Assembly (NCBI GenBank): GCA_002901265.1
Contig: PPHI01000004.1
Span: 1-64,000, forward strand
Reading direction: 5' to 3'
Length of the DNA: 64,000 bases
From: Rhodopirellula baltica
GTDB lineage: Bacteria > Planctomycetota > Planctomycetia > Pirellulales > Pirellulaceae
Positions 30,721-40,118 of this stretch are shown here, one piece after another. The first letter of the stretch is position 1. Every line of letters starts with the position of its first letter. The notes beneath the pieces were generated by a model that had not been told where the DNA came from, searched no databases, and was given only the letters and a program-made list of their open reading frames with translations. The position numbers were made by a program, and so were the translations under genes.

Positions 30721-31580
30721 TGCCTGACCCGAACCTATCGTCCGAAGTCGACGCTGACGCTCCAGTCGTCGATGCTCCCCAATCCGAGACCCCAGCGTTT
30801 TCTGACACGTCGCTGTCGAACGTTCCGCTGTCGGTTTATGACCTGACGGTGGCGTATCATCGCAAACCGGTGATTTGGGACGTCTCCTTCGATTTACCGG
30901 CGGGCAGCTTAATCGGAATCGTCGGACCTAACGGCGCGGGGAAAAGCACTCTGCTGAAAGCGTCGATGGACCTGATCCCGCGTGCGTCGGGCCGAGTCCG
31001 GTTCTTTGGCCAAAGTTATCGCCAAGCCCACAACCGCGTCGGCTACGTCCCGCAACGAGAAAGCGTCGACTGGCAGTTCCCAGTCAGCGCTCTCGATGTC
31101 GTCACCATGGGTTTGTACGACAAGATCGGATGGTGTCGTCCGGTACGAAAACGGCACCGTGCCCTGGCCCGAGAAGCATTGCGACGGGTCGGGATCGGAG
31201 ACTTGGCAGACCGTCAAATCAGCCAGTTGTCTGGCGGCCAACAGCAGCGAACGTTTCTGGCGCGTGCGTTAGTACAAGACGCTGACTTGTACCTAATGGA
31301 CGAACCATTCGCCGCCGTCGATGCGTCCACCGAACATGCCATCGTCGAAATCCTTCGCGAGCTGAAAAGCCGTGGCAAGACTGCCGTTGTCATTCACCAT
31401 GACTTGCAAACCGTCCCCGAGTACTTCGACTATGTCGTGCTGCTAAACATGCGGGTCGTCGCTCACGGCCCCGTGATGGACACGTTCACGCCCGAGAATC
31501 TGCAAAAGACCTACGGAGGTCGACTCACGCTTTTGGACGAAGTCACCGAAGCGATGCGTCGGCGTGAATCGAGTCTATGA
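30720..31580 (+). CDS. Metal ABC transporter ATP-binding protein
   Basis: 286 residues. Walker A GPNGAGKST (about 69-77), signature LSGGQQQR and Walker B LYLMDEPF with the following switch His in VIHHDLQTV make it an intact ABC ATPase of the Mn/Zn/Fe (MntB/TroB/ZnuC) group. The first 40 residues are an unusual acidic, Pro/Ser-rich extension absent from most homologues. It is coupled to the binding-protein gene upstream by a one-base overlap and to the first permease by an ATGA overlap. Confidence 0.92.
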   Translation: MPDPNLSSEVDADAPVVDAPQSETPAFSDTSLSNVPLSVYDLTVAYHRKPVIWDVSFDLPAGSLIGIVGPNGAGKSTLLKASMDLIPRASGRVRFFGQSYRQAHNRVGYVPQRESVDWQFPVSALDVVTMGLYDKIGWCRPVRKRHRALAREALRRVGIGDLADRQISQLSGGQQQRTFLARALVQDADLYLMDEPFAAVDASTEHAIVEILRELKSRGKTAVVIHHDLQTVPEYFDYVVLLNMRVVAHGPVMDTFTPENLQKTYGGRLTLLDEVTEAMRRRESSL

Positions 31581-33061
31581 CGCCTTTGCATGACCTCCTA
31601 TCGATCGGCTGGATGTGGCTGGTGCTCGTCACAGAGCTCCCCGATCTGTTGTCCGCCGCGACACAGTCGACACAGGATTCGTTGCTGGCTGATTTGATCC
31701 GTGTCGTGTCGATGCGTGACTACAACACACGCGTGGTGATCGTTGGTGTCGCAACGCTGGGCGGGGCCGCAGGTTTGGTCGGCAGTTTTACGCTCCTTCG
31801 CAAACGAGCCCTGATGGGTGACGCACTCGCCCACGCCAGCACCCCCGGTATCGCGATCGCGTTTATCGTGGCGACCAGCTTGGGCGGCGATGGAAAGTCG
31901 ATCCCGGTACTACTCGCCGGTGCCAGCTTCACCGGCTTGATTGGCGTCGCGGGCATCCTGCTGATTCGAAACCAAACGCGACTAAAGGAAGACGCCGCAC
32001 TCGGCATCGTGCTGAGTGTGTTCTTCGGTCTTGGAATGGCCTTGTTCGGTGTGATCCAGCAGATGCAAACGGGGCATGCCGCGGGCCTGGAAGGTTTTAT
32101 CTTTGGCATGACCGCGTCGATGCAGGCCGCCGACGCTCAACTGATCGCGGCGGTATCGGTGATCGTGATCGCGGGATGCCTGTTGCTGTTCAAGGAACTG
32201 CAACTGCTGTGCTTCGACGAAGGCTTTGCCGGCGCACAGGGTTATCCCGTCGTGGTGCTGGACATCATCCTGATGGCGATGATCGTGCTGGTGACGATCG
32301 TCGGTCTACAAGCCGTCGGCCTAATTCTGATCATCGCATTGCTGGTTATCCCGGCAGCAGCGGCGCGGTTTTGGACCGAGACGATGTCGCGGATGATTGT
32401 CTGTTCGGCGGCACTTGGCGTCACCAGTAGTGTGATCGGCGGACTGGCGAGCGCGATGTTTCCGGGGCTGCCTTCGGGTGCGATGATCGTGCTCGTGTGT
32501 TCGGTATTTTTCTTTGTCAGCATGATGCTGGGAACACGTCGTGGTGTGCTGATCCGCTTGATTCGTCGTCGACAATTGAATCGGCGCATCGATCGCCAGC
32601 ACCTTTTGCGTGCCATGTACGAACAGATCGAACGGGACCAAGACGCCGTCGACGAATCGCTGTCGCATCGCAAGACCCCCGTTTCGGTCGCCAAATTACT
32701 GTCGATGCGAAGTTGGACACTGCGTCGTTTGGAGCGAGCGATCGATCGCGCCGTCGAAGATGACTTGGTTCGTCGGTCGAACGGTTCCTGCCGCTTGACC
32801 GGCGCCGGTTTGACCGAAGCCGCACGTCTGACGCGACAACACCGGCTTTGGGAAATGTACCTGATCACGTACGCCGAAGTCGCGACCGCGAATGTGGACC
32901 GTGACGCCGACGCGATCGAACACGTGTTGGCCCCCGAGGTGATCGATCAACTCGAAGACCTGCTCGACGAACAAGGCACGATGATCGCCGTTCCGGTCAG
33001 TCCTCATGACATCGCCCCTGAAGCCGAAATGGAAAACAAAACGGGCGGGGGCGAAGCATGA
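31577..33061 (+). CDS. Metal ABC transporter permease with C-terminal DtxR/MntR-like domain
   Basis: 494 residues. The first about 320 form an ABC-3 permease (about eight membrane helices; RKRALMGDALAHASTPGIA is the family core). From about 330 to 494 comes a cytoplasmic domain like a DtxR/MntR repressor: a winged-helix part (TPVSVAKLLSMRSWTLRRLERAIDRAVEDDLV), then a dimerisation/metal part with RQHRLWEMYL and DADAIEHVL. These match MntR metal-site spacing (His, Asp/Glu, Glu-His). The permease may therefore sense the metal it moves. The first membrane helix is preceded by about 50 residues, also hydrophobic. Start and stop overlap both neighbouring genes (ATGA). Confidence 0.88.
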   Translation: MTPLHDLLSIGWMWLVLVTELPDLLSAATQSTQDSLLADLIRVVSMRDYNTRVVIVGVATLGGAAGLVGSFTLLRKRALMGDALAHASTPGIAIAFIVATSLGGDGKSIPVLLAGASFTGLIGVAGILLIRNQTRLKEDAALGIVLSVFFGLGMALFGVIQQMQTGHAAGLEGFIFGMTASMQAADAQLIAAVSVIVIAGCLLLFKELQLLCFDEGFAGAQGYPVVVLDIILMAMIVLVTIVGLQAVGLILIIALLVIPAAAARFWTETMSRMIVCSAALGVTSSVIGGLASAMFPGLPSGAMIVLVCSVFFFVSMMLGTRRGVLIRLIRRRQLNRRIDRQHLLRAMYEQIERDQDAVDESLSHRKTPVSVAKLLSMRSWTLRRLERAIDRAVEDDLVRRSNGSCRLTGAGLTEAARLTRQHRLWEMYLITYAEVATANVDRDADAIEHVLAPEVIDQLEDLLDEQGTMIAVPVSPHDIAPEAEMENKTGGGEA

Positions 33062-34374
33062 TGGCATCGGTGCAGTGGGCCTGGTCACTCGACGGCTGGA
33101 TCATCTTGGTCGGCGCGTTTGCCGCTGTCAGCGCGGCATTGCTGGGCAATTTCTTGGTGCTGCGGCGGATGAGCATGCTGGGCGATGCGATCACGCACGC
33201 GGTTTTGCCCGGCATCGCGACCGCGTTCTTTATCACCCAGTCACGCGACTCGTTGACGATGTTCATTGGCGCGGTGGTCGTCGGAATTTTGACGGCGTTC
33301 TTCACCGAATGGATCCGAAATGCGGGCAACGTCGACGAAGGCGCATCGATGGGCGTGGTGTTCACGTCACTCTTTGCACTCGGTCTCGTCCTGCTCGTCC
33401 AAACCGCCGACAACGTGGACTTGGACCCCTACTGTGTGCTGTATGGGGCGATCGAACTCGCGCCACTCGACACCATGGATTTTTTCGGCAACGAAATCCC
33501 GCGTGCCGCCGTCATTCTCGGGGCGGTGACGCTAATCAATATCCTGTTTGTCATCTTGTTCTTCAAAGAACTGCGTCTGACATCATTCGACCCTGCCTTG
33601 GCGACGACGATGGGTTACTCCGCCAAACTGATGCACTACGCATTGATGGTATTGGTGTCTGTTACCGCGGTCGCATCATTCGAAAGCGTCGGCAGTATCT
33701 TGGTCGTAGCGATGTTTGTTGTTCCGCCGGCAACCGCATACATGTTGACCGATCGGTTGGGCATCATGATTTTGCTCAGTGCGATAATCGCCGCCGCATC
33801 GGCGATCTCGGGACACGCGATGGCGATCACGGTACCGACCTGGTTGGGATTCGGCAGCACAACGACAGCGGGAATGATCGCAGTCGCTACCGGAATCATT
33901 TTTTTACTCGCCGCAACATTCAGCCCGACACATGGCGTGGTCGTTAAAGCAGTTCGGCGGCAAGTCCTGTCGATGACGATCTTGTGCGATGACATTGTCG
34001 CATTTCTGTTCCGCGCCGAAGAGATTGACCATCGGACTCCGACGGCAGAAGAGTTGCAGGAAAACCTGCTGGCGACCAATCGGGCACTCAAGATCGCACT
34101 GATGCTGCTACGGCGTTCCGGTGAACTGCAAGCCGGGACGACTTCGTTGCACCTGACAGATACCGGCCGACGTCGCGGCCAACGACTGGTTCGATCACAC
34201 CGCTTGTGGGAACAGTACTTGGTCGATCGCGCAGGCCGAGAAACGGATCGGATTCACGATCAAGCCGAACGTTTCGAGCACTTTACCGATCGGGAGCTTA
34301 GAGAGCAATTGGCCGAACAAACCGATGGGCCGACGGAGGATCCACACGGACGGCCGATTCCGGATGAGCACTAA
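33058..34374 (+). CDS. Second metal ABC transporter permease with DtxR/MntR-like domain
   Basis: 438 residues. ABC-3 permease (about 1-290; RRMSMLGDAITHAVLPGIA core) paired with the preceding permease, as in TroC/TroD. The C-terminus (about 310-438) again carries a winged-helix-like and DtxR-like segment, with SHRLWEQYLVDRAG and IHDQAERFEHF. The latter keeps the His, Glu and Glu-His metal-ligand pattern of DtxR/MntR. It overlaps the upstream permease by ATGA. The two permeases probably form a heterodimer that brings two sensor domains together on the inner face. The last 15 residues are acidic and Pro-rich. Confidence 0.86.
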   Translation: MMASVQWAWSLDGWIILVGAFAAVSAALLGNFLVLRRMSMLGDAITHAVLPGIATAFFITQSRDSLTMFIGAVVVGILTAFFTEWIRNAGNVDEGASMGVVFTSLFALGLVLLVQTADNVDLDPYCVLYGAIELAPLDTMDFFGNEIPRAAVILGAVTLINILFVILFFKELRLTSFDPALATTMGYSAKLMHYALMVLVSVTAVASFESVGSILVVAMFVVPPATAYMLTDRLGIMILLSAIIAAASAISGHAMAITVPTWLGFGSTTTAGMIAVATGIIFLLAATFSPTHGVVVKAVRRQVLSMTILCDDIVAFLFRAEEIDHRTPTAEELQENLLATNRALKIALMLLRRSGELQAGTTSLHLTDTGRRRGQRLVRSHRLWEQYLVDRAGRETDRIHDQAERFEHFTDRELREQLAEQTDGPTEDPHGRPIPDEH

Positions 34375-34462
34375 ATGGCCGACTCGTCGCCTTTCACACC
34401 GCAAACGGGTGTCGTGAAACACAACGCTTGCGATGTAAAAGGCGACACTGCAGAAGGACGCT

Positions 34463-35401
34463 TTACGCGGCGCGGCGAAGCGGGGCTTCGCCAGCGAAGG
34501 ACCGCAATTTCAATCGACGTGCAAAATCGTCTGCGGTTGCAACAACGGTCGGATCGATGGCTCGACGTACCGCCGCCATGTTGCCTTGATGCTTTTTCAT
34601 TCCCATCGCTTCACCCATCGATCCCTCGCCAAACAAGGCGCCCTTCAAGCTCGCGCCGAAGCTGGGAACGCGGGTGCTGCCGAATAGGTGAGCATGAATC
34701 GCACCGAGCAATTGCCCACGTGCGAAGTCCGAAATGTCTTCTGGAAACACTGCGGATTGCATTTCGATTTGGAACGACTGGTCAACTTGGATGTCCCATC
34801 CGGACTTTCGCACCAAGCCACTGAAGGCATACGCGATCGTGATCGGATCGTTCATTGCCGGTGCGACTGCGGTCAACAAGTCGTCAAGCAGTTGCCGACG
34901 CAGCATGACACCGCCAAGGTAAAAGCCCTCCACTTTCCCAACCTTCGCATCGATCGGTTGGCACAATCGAGCATCGGTGTTTTTCCAAGCAGTCGCACAT
35001 CCGGTCTCACGGTCACGCGACTGGCGTGGGACGAGGGCGCCAACCGCCGGATCGTCGAATTGTGCCAGTGCCGAATCCATCCAACCCGATCGCACTTTCA
35101 TGCCGCTGGTCAAAAGATGGATCACGGGGGATGAAGTCGCATCAAATGCGTCGCGGATCAAGTCAACCAGGTTGTTCGAGCGAGCAGTCACGATGGCCAG
35201 TTCGCTGGCCAATTCAAAAGGGTCTTCGTAACTGCCGTTGTGTACTGCGATCACTTCACAGTTCTCGTCAGCGCTCTCAAGCACACTCAACAGCGTGTCC
35301 TCGAACAGTTGGTTATCCCGTTCGAGCGGCACGATTACAGATACGCGGTCATTGCGCAAAGCGTTTGACACTGGAGATCTCCAGTCAAGCGAAAGAAACA
35401 T
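34463..35401 (-). CDS. GT2-like glycosyltransferase fold protein, DxD motif not seen
   Basis: 312 residues from the ATG at 35401; a TTG at 35410 adds three. The N-terminal half looks like a GT-A family 2 glycosyltransferase (VSVIVPLERDNQLFEDTLLSVL, then CEVIAVHNGSYEDP). Where family members have a DxD metal motif (FLDxD...PGW), this protein has HLLTSGMKVRSGW. So nucleotide-sugar binding may be lost or altered. No membrane helix. It may take part in polysaccharide synthesis or be a non-catalytic relative. It is followed upstream on the same strand, after about 300 bases, by the unrecognised 437-residue protein. Confidence 0.6.
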   Translation of the reverse strand: MFLSLDWRSPVSNALRNDRVSVIVPLERDNQLFEDTLLSVLESADENCEVIAVHNGSYEDPFELASELAIVTARSNNLVDLIRDAFDATSSPVIHLLTSGMKVRSGWMDSALAQFDDPAVGALVPRQSRDRETGCATAWKNTDARLCQPIDAKVGKVEGFYLGGVMLRRQLLDDLLTAVAPAMNDPITIAYAFSGLVRKSGWDIQVDQSFQIEMQSAVFPEDISDFARGQLLGAIHAHLFGSTRVPSFGASLKGALFGEGSMGEAMGMKKHQGNMAAVRRAIDPTVVATADDFARRLKLRSFAGEAPLRRAA

Positions 35402-35708
35402 CGTCGCCAATCAATCGGCGAACGGAAGTTTGCATCGGACTATGAGTACCCGATTTTCAACTGCGCTAGGGAGGATTCGAGGGTGCAATAACCGTCGCGG
35501 GCATCTCCACAGGAAAAACCGGAAGAGTTTTCCTATTGCTAGCGTCAGCAGGGCCTCAGTTGGAGTAAGGGAGATCCGTCACAGGGAAGGGGGCATGCAA
35601 ACCAACAGCCGGTTGAACGGCCCAATCCGCCACTCCGGCCAGACGCTCCCTGGCCATAGGAGCGGATTTCGCCGTACTCGCGATCAGGGCCTGCAAACAG
35701 TCAATGTG
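35402..35708. other. Intergenic region, nothing recognised
   Basis: About 300 bases between two minus-strand genes. No coding frame of plausible composition, repeat copy, RNA gene or convincing hairpin was found. It probably carries the promoter of the glycosyltransferase-like gene. Confidence 0.4.
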
Positions 35709-37022
35709 CTACTTGGCAAGAAAGTGCCCAACCGTCGTGATCGGAAACTCAGTCCGCAACGTTCTGGCCTCTTCATCGCTCGGCACAAACACGCGAATGT
35801 CTGATTGGTCGAACACATCGAGATCGACATTGCCGTCAAACCGCCACTCGCGTTCTGCTGTCCAATCGAACGTTCGCCCTTCAGCTTGAAATCGAAAGCG
35901 TTGATCAGCAGGCAACGACTTGCGTTCCTCAGGCGATCCATAGAGAACCGACTCCACGCCCGCTCGATACGCAGCGTCTTTGCGAATCGCGATGCCGTAT
36001 GGTTCATAGTCCCAGCGATGCAGGTGAGGACGATAACATCGTCTGGCGAGCAACGAAGAAAGCGAGCAATTGGCAAAACACACCACGGGCGTGTCACGGC
36101 AACTGGTCAGCGCCGAAGCGACCAAACGCTTCATCCGCAGAATCCGCGACAAGGATCCTAGGCAAGTCCCGCGATAACCATCCAGCAACGCAGTCGCGGA
36201 GTCGGATTCCGAAAGCATCACCCAATCGCGATATTGTGACACGGTTTCACCTGGCCACGGCCCATGGCAAGCACGCGTGCAATGCACCAACCAGTTTTCG
36301 TCATCATCGCACCACTCCGAGTCGCGTTGCCGAAGCAGCGTTTCCTCCGGTGAAACCGAATCACATTCGTTTGGTGTCAATCGATCGCTCGATTGGCCAA
36401 AACGATGCCAGCCGATCGCGCCAAGTTCCAGCAATTGATCGAAAAGCTGGTTTGCTTTGCGCTGTTGCGACGACGACGTTTCCGGCATCAACTTGGATGG
36501 TGTCGGTGTGGCCACGCGGACGCTGGCGTCACGCCGTCCCAGCAACCGATTGCGAAGCACCGTTTCAACGGTCCCGCCGGCGCGGACGAACACACAGTCG
36601 ACTCGATCGGCCAGTTCCACGATTGCTTGATCGCGTCCCAGCGGCTGATCCGTTTCAATGTTAACGCACGGTCGGGCTTGGTCTTCCAAAACATTGCTGC
36701 GTGATGATCCGTTGACGGTGACCATCACGTACGGAACTCCAAACGTTTCGGCGGCGCGAATGGCCCATGGTTCAATCGCCGAATGTTTGGCGATCAACAA
36801 CACACGATTTTCCATTCTGGCTTGCATCATCGCCAGCGTCAGATATTTGCACGCGTGCCTGTGTAGCGGCAACGAACGCCCCAGATGGCTCGAAATTGTC
36901 GCTATAGTGGTGGCGTTTTCGAGAACTCGAAGCGCAGCCCAATTGGGGTGCAATGTCGCCGATTCGACTGATGCCAGCAGCGGCGATTGTGTTTCGAGCT
37001 TCTGTGTTTTGAGCTTCGCCAT
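35709..37022 (-). CDS. Unrecognised 437-residue protein, possible two-domain
   Basis: 437 residues from the ATG at 37022; a GTG lies one codon earlier. No signal peptide or membrane helix. The N-terminal half (about 30-200) alternates strands and helices, with LLIAKHSAIEPWAIRAAETFGVPYVMVTV and VFVRAGGTVETVLRN, as in a Rossmann-like nucleotide-binding fold. The C-terminal half has LHRWDYEPYGIAIRK, a VLYGS stretch and DWTAEREWRF, a pattern that by eye resembles DUF2971/AbiG-type proteins, some of which occur in phage-defence contexts. Function is not known. It is transcribed divergently from the sulfatase, with a 114-base gap. Confidence 0.6.
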   Translation of the reverse strand: MAKLKTQKLETQSPLLASVESATLHPNWAALRVLENATTIATISSHLGRSLPLHRHACKYLTLAMMQARMENRVLLIAKHSAIEPWAIRAAETFGVPYVMVTVNGSSRSNVLEDQARPCVNIETDQPLGRDQAIVELADRVDCVFVRAGGTVETVLRNRLLGRRDASVRVATPTPSKLMPETSSSQQRKANQLFDQLLELGAIGWHRFGQSSDRLTPNECDSVSPEETLLRQRDSEWCDDDENWLVHCTRACHGPWPGETVSQYRDWVMLSESDSATALLDGYRGTCLGSLSRILRMKRLVASALTSCRDTPVVCFANCSLSSLLARRCYRPHLHRWDYEPYGIAIRKDAAYRAGVESVLYGSPEERKSLPADQRFRFQAEGRTFDWTAEREWRFDGNVDLDVFDQSDIRVFVPSDEEARTLRTEFPITTVGHFLAK

Positions 37023-37136
37023 CACAGAGTCTCCGAGTCAGCGGTGACCAAGACTTGTTGTGCATTCCACACCGTTCAGCCTAACGATTACGCTGGGTGG
37101 TTCAAGGATCGTCTCACAGCCGCTACAGGTTTTCCA

Positions 37137-38684
37137 ATGTTTCGACGGATGCTATCAATGAACAGTAGTCACCCGATCCGGCGCTCCATTTGCCAAATGA
37201 TCGTGTTTTTCGCCGCGAGCACACTGTGTTTTTCCGTGAGCGGCATCGCCGACGATCGTCCGAATGTGATCCTTTTTATCGCCGACGATGTAAGCTGGAA
37301 CGACTACGGTTGTTATGGGAACGACGCCGCGCGCACTCCGAACATCGACTCGCTCGCGGCCAGTGGGCTACGATTTGATCAGGCATTCTTGACCGCCAGT
37401 AGCTGCAGCCCATCACGAAGCAGCATCATCACCGGGCGCTACCCACACAATAACGGACAAGGCGCCGAGCTTCACAATCCGATCTCGAACCACTTGCCTT
37501 GGTTCCCCGAGATCCTGCGACAGAAAGGTTATTACACCGCGTTGTCCGGCAAACATCACATGACAACCACCGAACTCGGTGAAGGCGACTCGCCAAGGCC
37601 AACGCCGTTTGATCATGTCGACAACGGCAAGATTCCCGGCGACACGTCAGGATCGGCAAACTGGCTTTCCGTTCTCAACGATCGCCCAAAAGACAAACCG
37701 TTTTTCTTTTGGTTTGCTGCCTACGACGCGCACCGTGCATGGGACGGGGATAAACAATGGGATGCCCAGCGGTACGGCCCAATGCACTCGCCCGACGACG
37801 TCGTTGTTCCACCGTTCTTGTCCGACGATCCGAAGACGCGAGACGACTTGGCATCGTATTACAACGAAGTCACACGGTTCGATTACCGGATTGGTGTGGT
37901 TGTCGAGCGACTTCGCGAACAGGGGATTTTTGACAACACGTTGATCTTTGTTCTTGCTGACAACGGACGTCCATTCCCACGCGCCAAAACACGACTACAC
38001 GATTCTGGCATGAAGACCGCCTTGGTGACGTCTTGGCCCGATGGCATCAGGCATTCTGGCGACACGAACCAATTGGTCAGCGTGATCGACTTGGCACCCA
38101 CCATCCTGGACGTCGCCGGATGTGAAGTCCCTGAAACGATGCAAGGTGTTTCGATGCGACCGATCTTCCAGTCCTCCAAAAACGCGATTCGTCGGTACGC
38201 TTTTTCTGAACACAATTGGCACGACTATGAAGCGTTCGGACGCAGCGTCCGCGACGGCGAGTACTTGTATTTGATCAACCGACGCGTGGAACTTCCTTGG
38301 CAAGGCCCCGCCGATTCTGTCCGCAGCCCTTCACACCAACAACTCCGGAAGCTCCGTGACCAAGATGACTTGAACGGGCCGCAAGCAGATGTGTTCTTGT
38401 CGCCACGCCCGGCAGCAGAGCTTTACCACACCGGCAACGATCCTCATCAGTTGACCAATCTGGTTGGTAGCTCGGATCACGCCGAGATTGAATCCGAGCT
38501 TCGCCAGGTACTCCAACAGTGGATGAGCCAAACGGGTGATAGCGTGCCCAATAAGATTTCACCGGACACGTTTGATCGCGAAACGGGAGAACGGTTAAAA
38601 CCGAAGTCAATCGATGCGGCGGGTGCGATGACCCCAGGGCAAGATCGCCGTGCGGACCAGAATAATGCCCCAGGCCCGCGTTGA
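37137..38684 (+). CDS. Secreted sulfatase (arylsulfatase family)
   Basis: 515 residues from the ATG at 37137; ATG codons at 37152 and 37158 are also possible and the open frame continues to 36987. Signal peptide (about 12-38; ICQMIVFFAASTLCFSVSGIA). The sulfatase core starts at RPNVILFIADD, with Cys90-Ser-Pro-Ser-Arg94 followed by SSIITGRYPHNNG. The Cys is the one converted to formylglycine. Metal ligands include Asp50-Asp51 and later FVLADNG. It removes sulfate from an extracellular polysaccharide or glycan; the exact substrate is not deducible. Type I sulfatases are greatly expanded in Rhodopirellula. The modifying enzyme (FGE or anSME) is not in the window. Confidence 0.92.
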   Translation: MFRRMLSMNSSHPIRRSICQMIVFFAASTLCFSVSGIADDRPNVILFIADDVSWNDYGCYGNDAARTPNIDSLAASGLRFDQAFLTASSCSPSRSSIITGRYPHNNGQGAELHNPISNHLPWFPEILRQKGYYTALSGKHHMTTTELGEGDSPRPTPFDHVDNGKIPGDTSGSANWLSVLNDRPKDKPFFFWFAAYDAHRAWDGDKQWDAQRYGPMHSPDDVVVPPFLSDDPKTRDDLASYYNEVTRFDYRIGVVVERLREQGIFDNTLIFVLADNGRPFPRAKTRLHDSGMKTALVTSWPDGIRHSGDTNQLVSVIDLAPTILDVAGCEVPETMQGVSMRPIFQSSKNAIRRYAFSEHNWHDYEAFGRSVRDGEYLYLINRRVELPWQGPADSVRSPSHQQLRKLRDQDDLNGPQADVFLSPRPAAELYHTGNDPHQLTNLVGSSDHAEIESELRQVLQQWMSQTGDSVPNKISPDTFDRETGERLKPKSIDAAGAMTPGQDRRADQNNAPGPR

Positions 38685-38825
38685 TTCACCGCAGCATTGG
38701 CGATTTCAATCTTGATACGACTGGGCAATTTTGACGCGATTGATTGCCAGCGATTCGAAAGCGTGCCACAATCCGCATCCTGCCTCCACCGAACCTGCAC
38801 TCTTTGGGAATAGTCCGCCAGGATA

Positions 38826-40115
38826 ATGGGAATCGTCATTCCTCTGATTTTGATCTTCTTCGCGTGTTTGATTATCTGGCGAGCGTGCGACGGATTTGAA
38901 GTTGCCTCGGAATACATCGGGCGAAATCTCTCCGAAGGTGTTCGCGGAGGAACGATCAACGCGATCTCAAGTTCGATCCCCGAGCTCTTTACGACGTTGA
39001 TCGCGTTGTTTGTGCTGGCCGACCGCGACGGATTCGCGGTCGGCATCGGGACCACCGCAGGCAGCGCGTTGTTCAATGGGATGATCATTCCCGCGACTTG
39101 CATCCTGGCGGTCGTGGGCACCGTCTTGGCGGGAACCAAGGTCACTTCGGTCAACGTTTCCCGAAAAGTTATCTTACGGGACGGGATCGCATTGATCATT
39201 TGCGAGTTCGTTTTGATCTTGCTGATCAACGGCGAAAGACTGCATTGGTGGCAGGGCTTGGTCATGATCGGGATGTACGCTGCCTATCTGACCTACATGA
39301 TCTCGTCGATGAAGTCCGCCCCTCGAACGCCTGAGGATGACGACGACGATTCGGCAGACGACCTTCCGGCAGACGACGATGAAGCACGCGGCCCGATGGG
39401 CACGCTGTTCTATTGGCTTTCAGGTGGGCCACTGCTCAACCTCGAAGGCTTCTTTATCAAGGAAACACATCGCCAACAGATCAAGGAAGAACGCTGGAAC
39501 GGATGGCCGCTCTTGCTGGCATCGACCGTCGTGATCGGTATCGCCTGCTGGTTCCTGGTCGTCGCTTGTGAATGGCTGGGAACCGGGAATGACGCCCACC
39601 CGTCCTACACGCTGTTCGGGAACGAATACGTCGGACTTGGGATACCGGCAATGTTTGTCGCCGTCATCTTTGCATCCATGGCAACCAGCGTTCCCGATAC
39701 CGTGATGTCCGTTCGCGATGCACTTGATGGTGACTATGACGATGCCGTTGCCAACGCACTGGGCAGCAATATTTTTGACATCTGTTTCGCGCTTGGATTC
39801 CCGCTGTTCCTGTTCACGTTGATCGACGGCCCGATCAAGATGACCCCGCAGATCGCCGAACAAAGTGGTGAGTTGCGGTTGCTGTTGTTGATGCTGACGA
39901 TCATCGGATTCTTTGTGTACTTCTTTGGCAAGAAACAGCGAACCGCCGAGGGTGTCGAGTATGTCGAGATGAAACGCGGCAAAGCGTTTAGCTTGCTTGC
40001 GATCTATATCGTTTTCGTTGTCTACATCATCGGACGATCCGTCAACTCACCAGTCGCGCACACCATCTCGCTCTGGCTGCAAAAGATCCTGGTACTACTT
40101 CCCAACCTCGGCTAA
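38826..40115 (+). CDS. Na+/Ca2+ exchanger (CaCA) family membrane protein
   Basis: 429 residues, about ten or eleven membrane helices. The two alpha-repeats are visible: the first around SSSIPELFTTLIALF and GTTAGSALFNGMIIP (about 48-85), the second around ASMATSVPDTVMSVRDAL and NALGSNIFDICFALGFP (about 283-325). A cytoplasmic loop of about 60 residues between the halves is very acidic (a run of Asp in TPEDDDDDSADD...). Probably a Ca2+/cation antiporter in the inner membrane; ion preference is not clear. The 3' end lies 3 bases from the convergent creatininase-family gene. Confidence 0.85.
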   Translation: MGIVIPLILIFFACLIIWRACDGFEVASEYIGRNLSEGVRGGTINAISSSIPELFTTLIALFVLADRDGFAVGIGTTAGSALFNGMIIPATCILAVVGTVLAGTKVTSVNVSRKVILRDGIALIICEFVLILLINGERLHWWQGLVMIGMYAAYLTYMISSMKSAPRTPEDDDDDSADDLPADDDEARGPMGTLFYWLSGGPLLNLEGFFIKETHRQQIKEERWNGWPLLLASTVVIGIACWFLVVACEWLGTGNDAHPSYTLFGNEYVGLGIPAMFVAVIFASMATSVPDTVMSVRDALDGDYDDAVANALGSNIFDICFALGFPLFLFTLIDGPIKMTPQIAEQSGELRLLLLMLTIIGFFVYFFGKKQRTAEGVEYVEMKRGKAFSLLAIYIVFVVYIIGRSVNSPVAHTISLWLQKILVLLPNLG

Positions 40116-40118
40116 ACG

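Noticed and set aside
33006-33947. 313-codon plus-strand frame overlapping the second permease
   Set aside because: Out-of-frame shadow of the permease coding sequence, rich in Arg/Gly/Asp with no hydrophobic segments.
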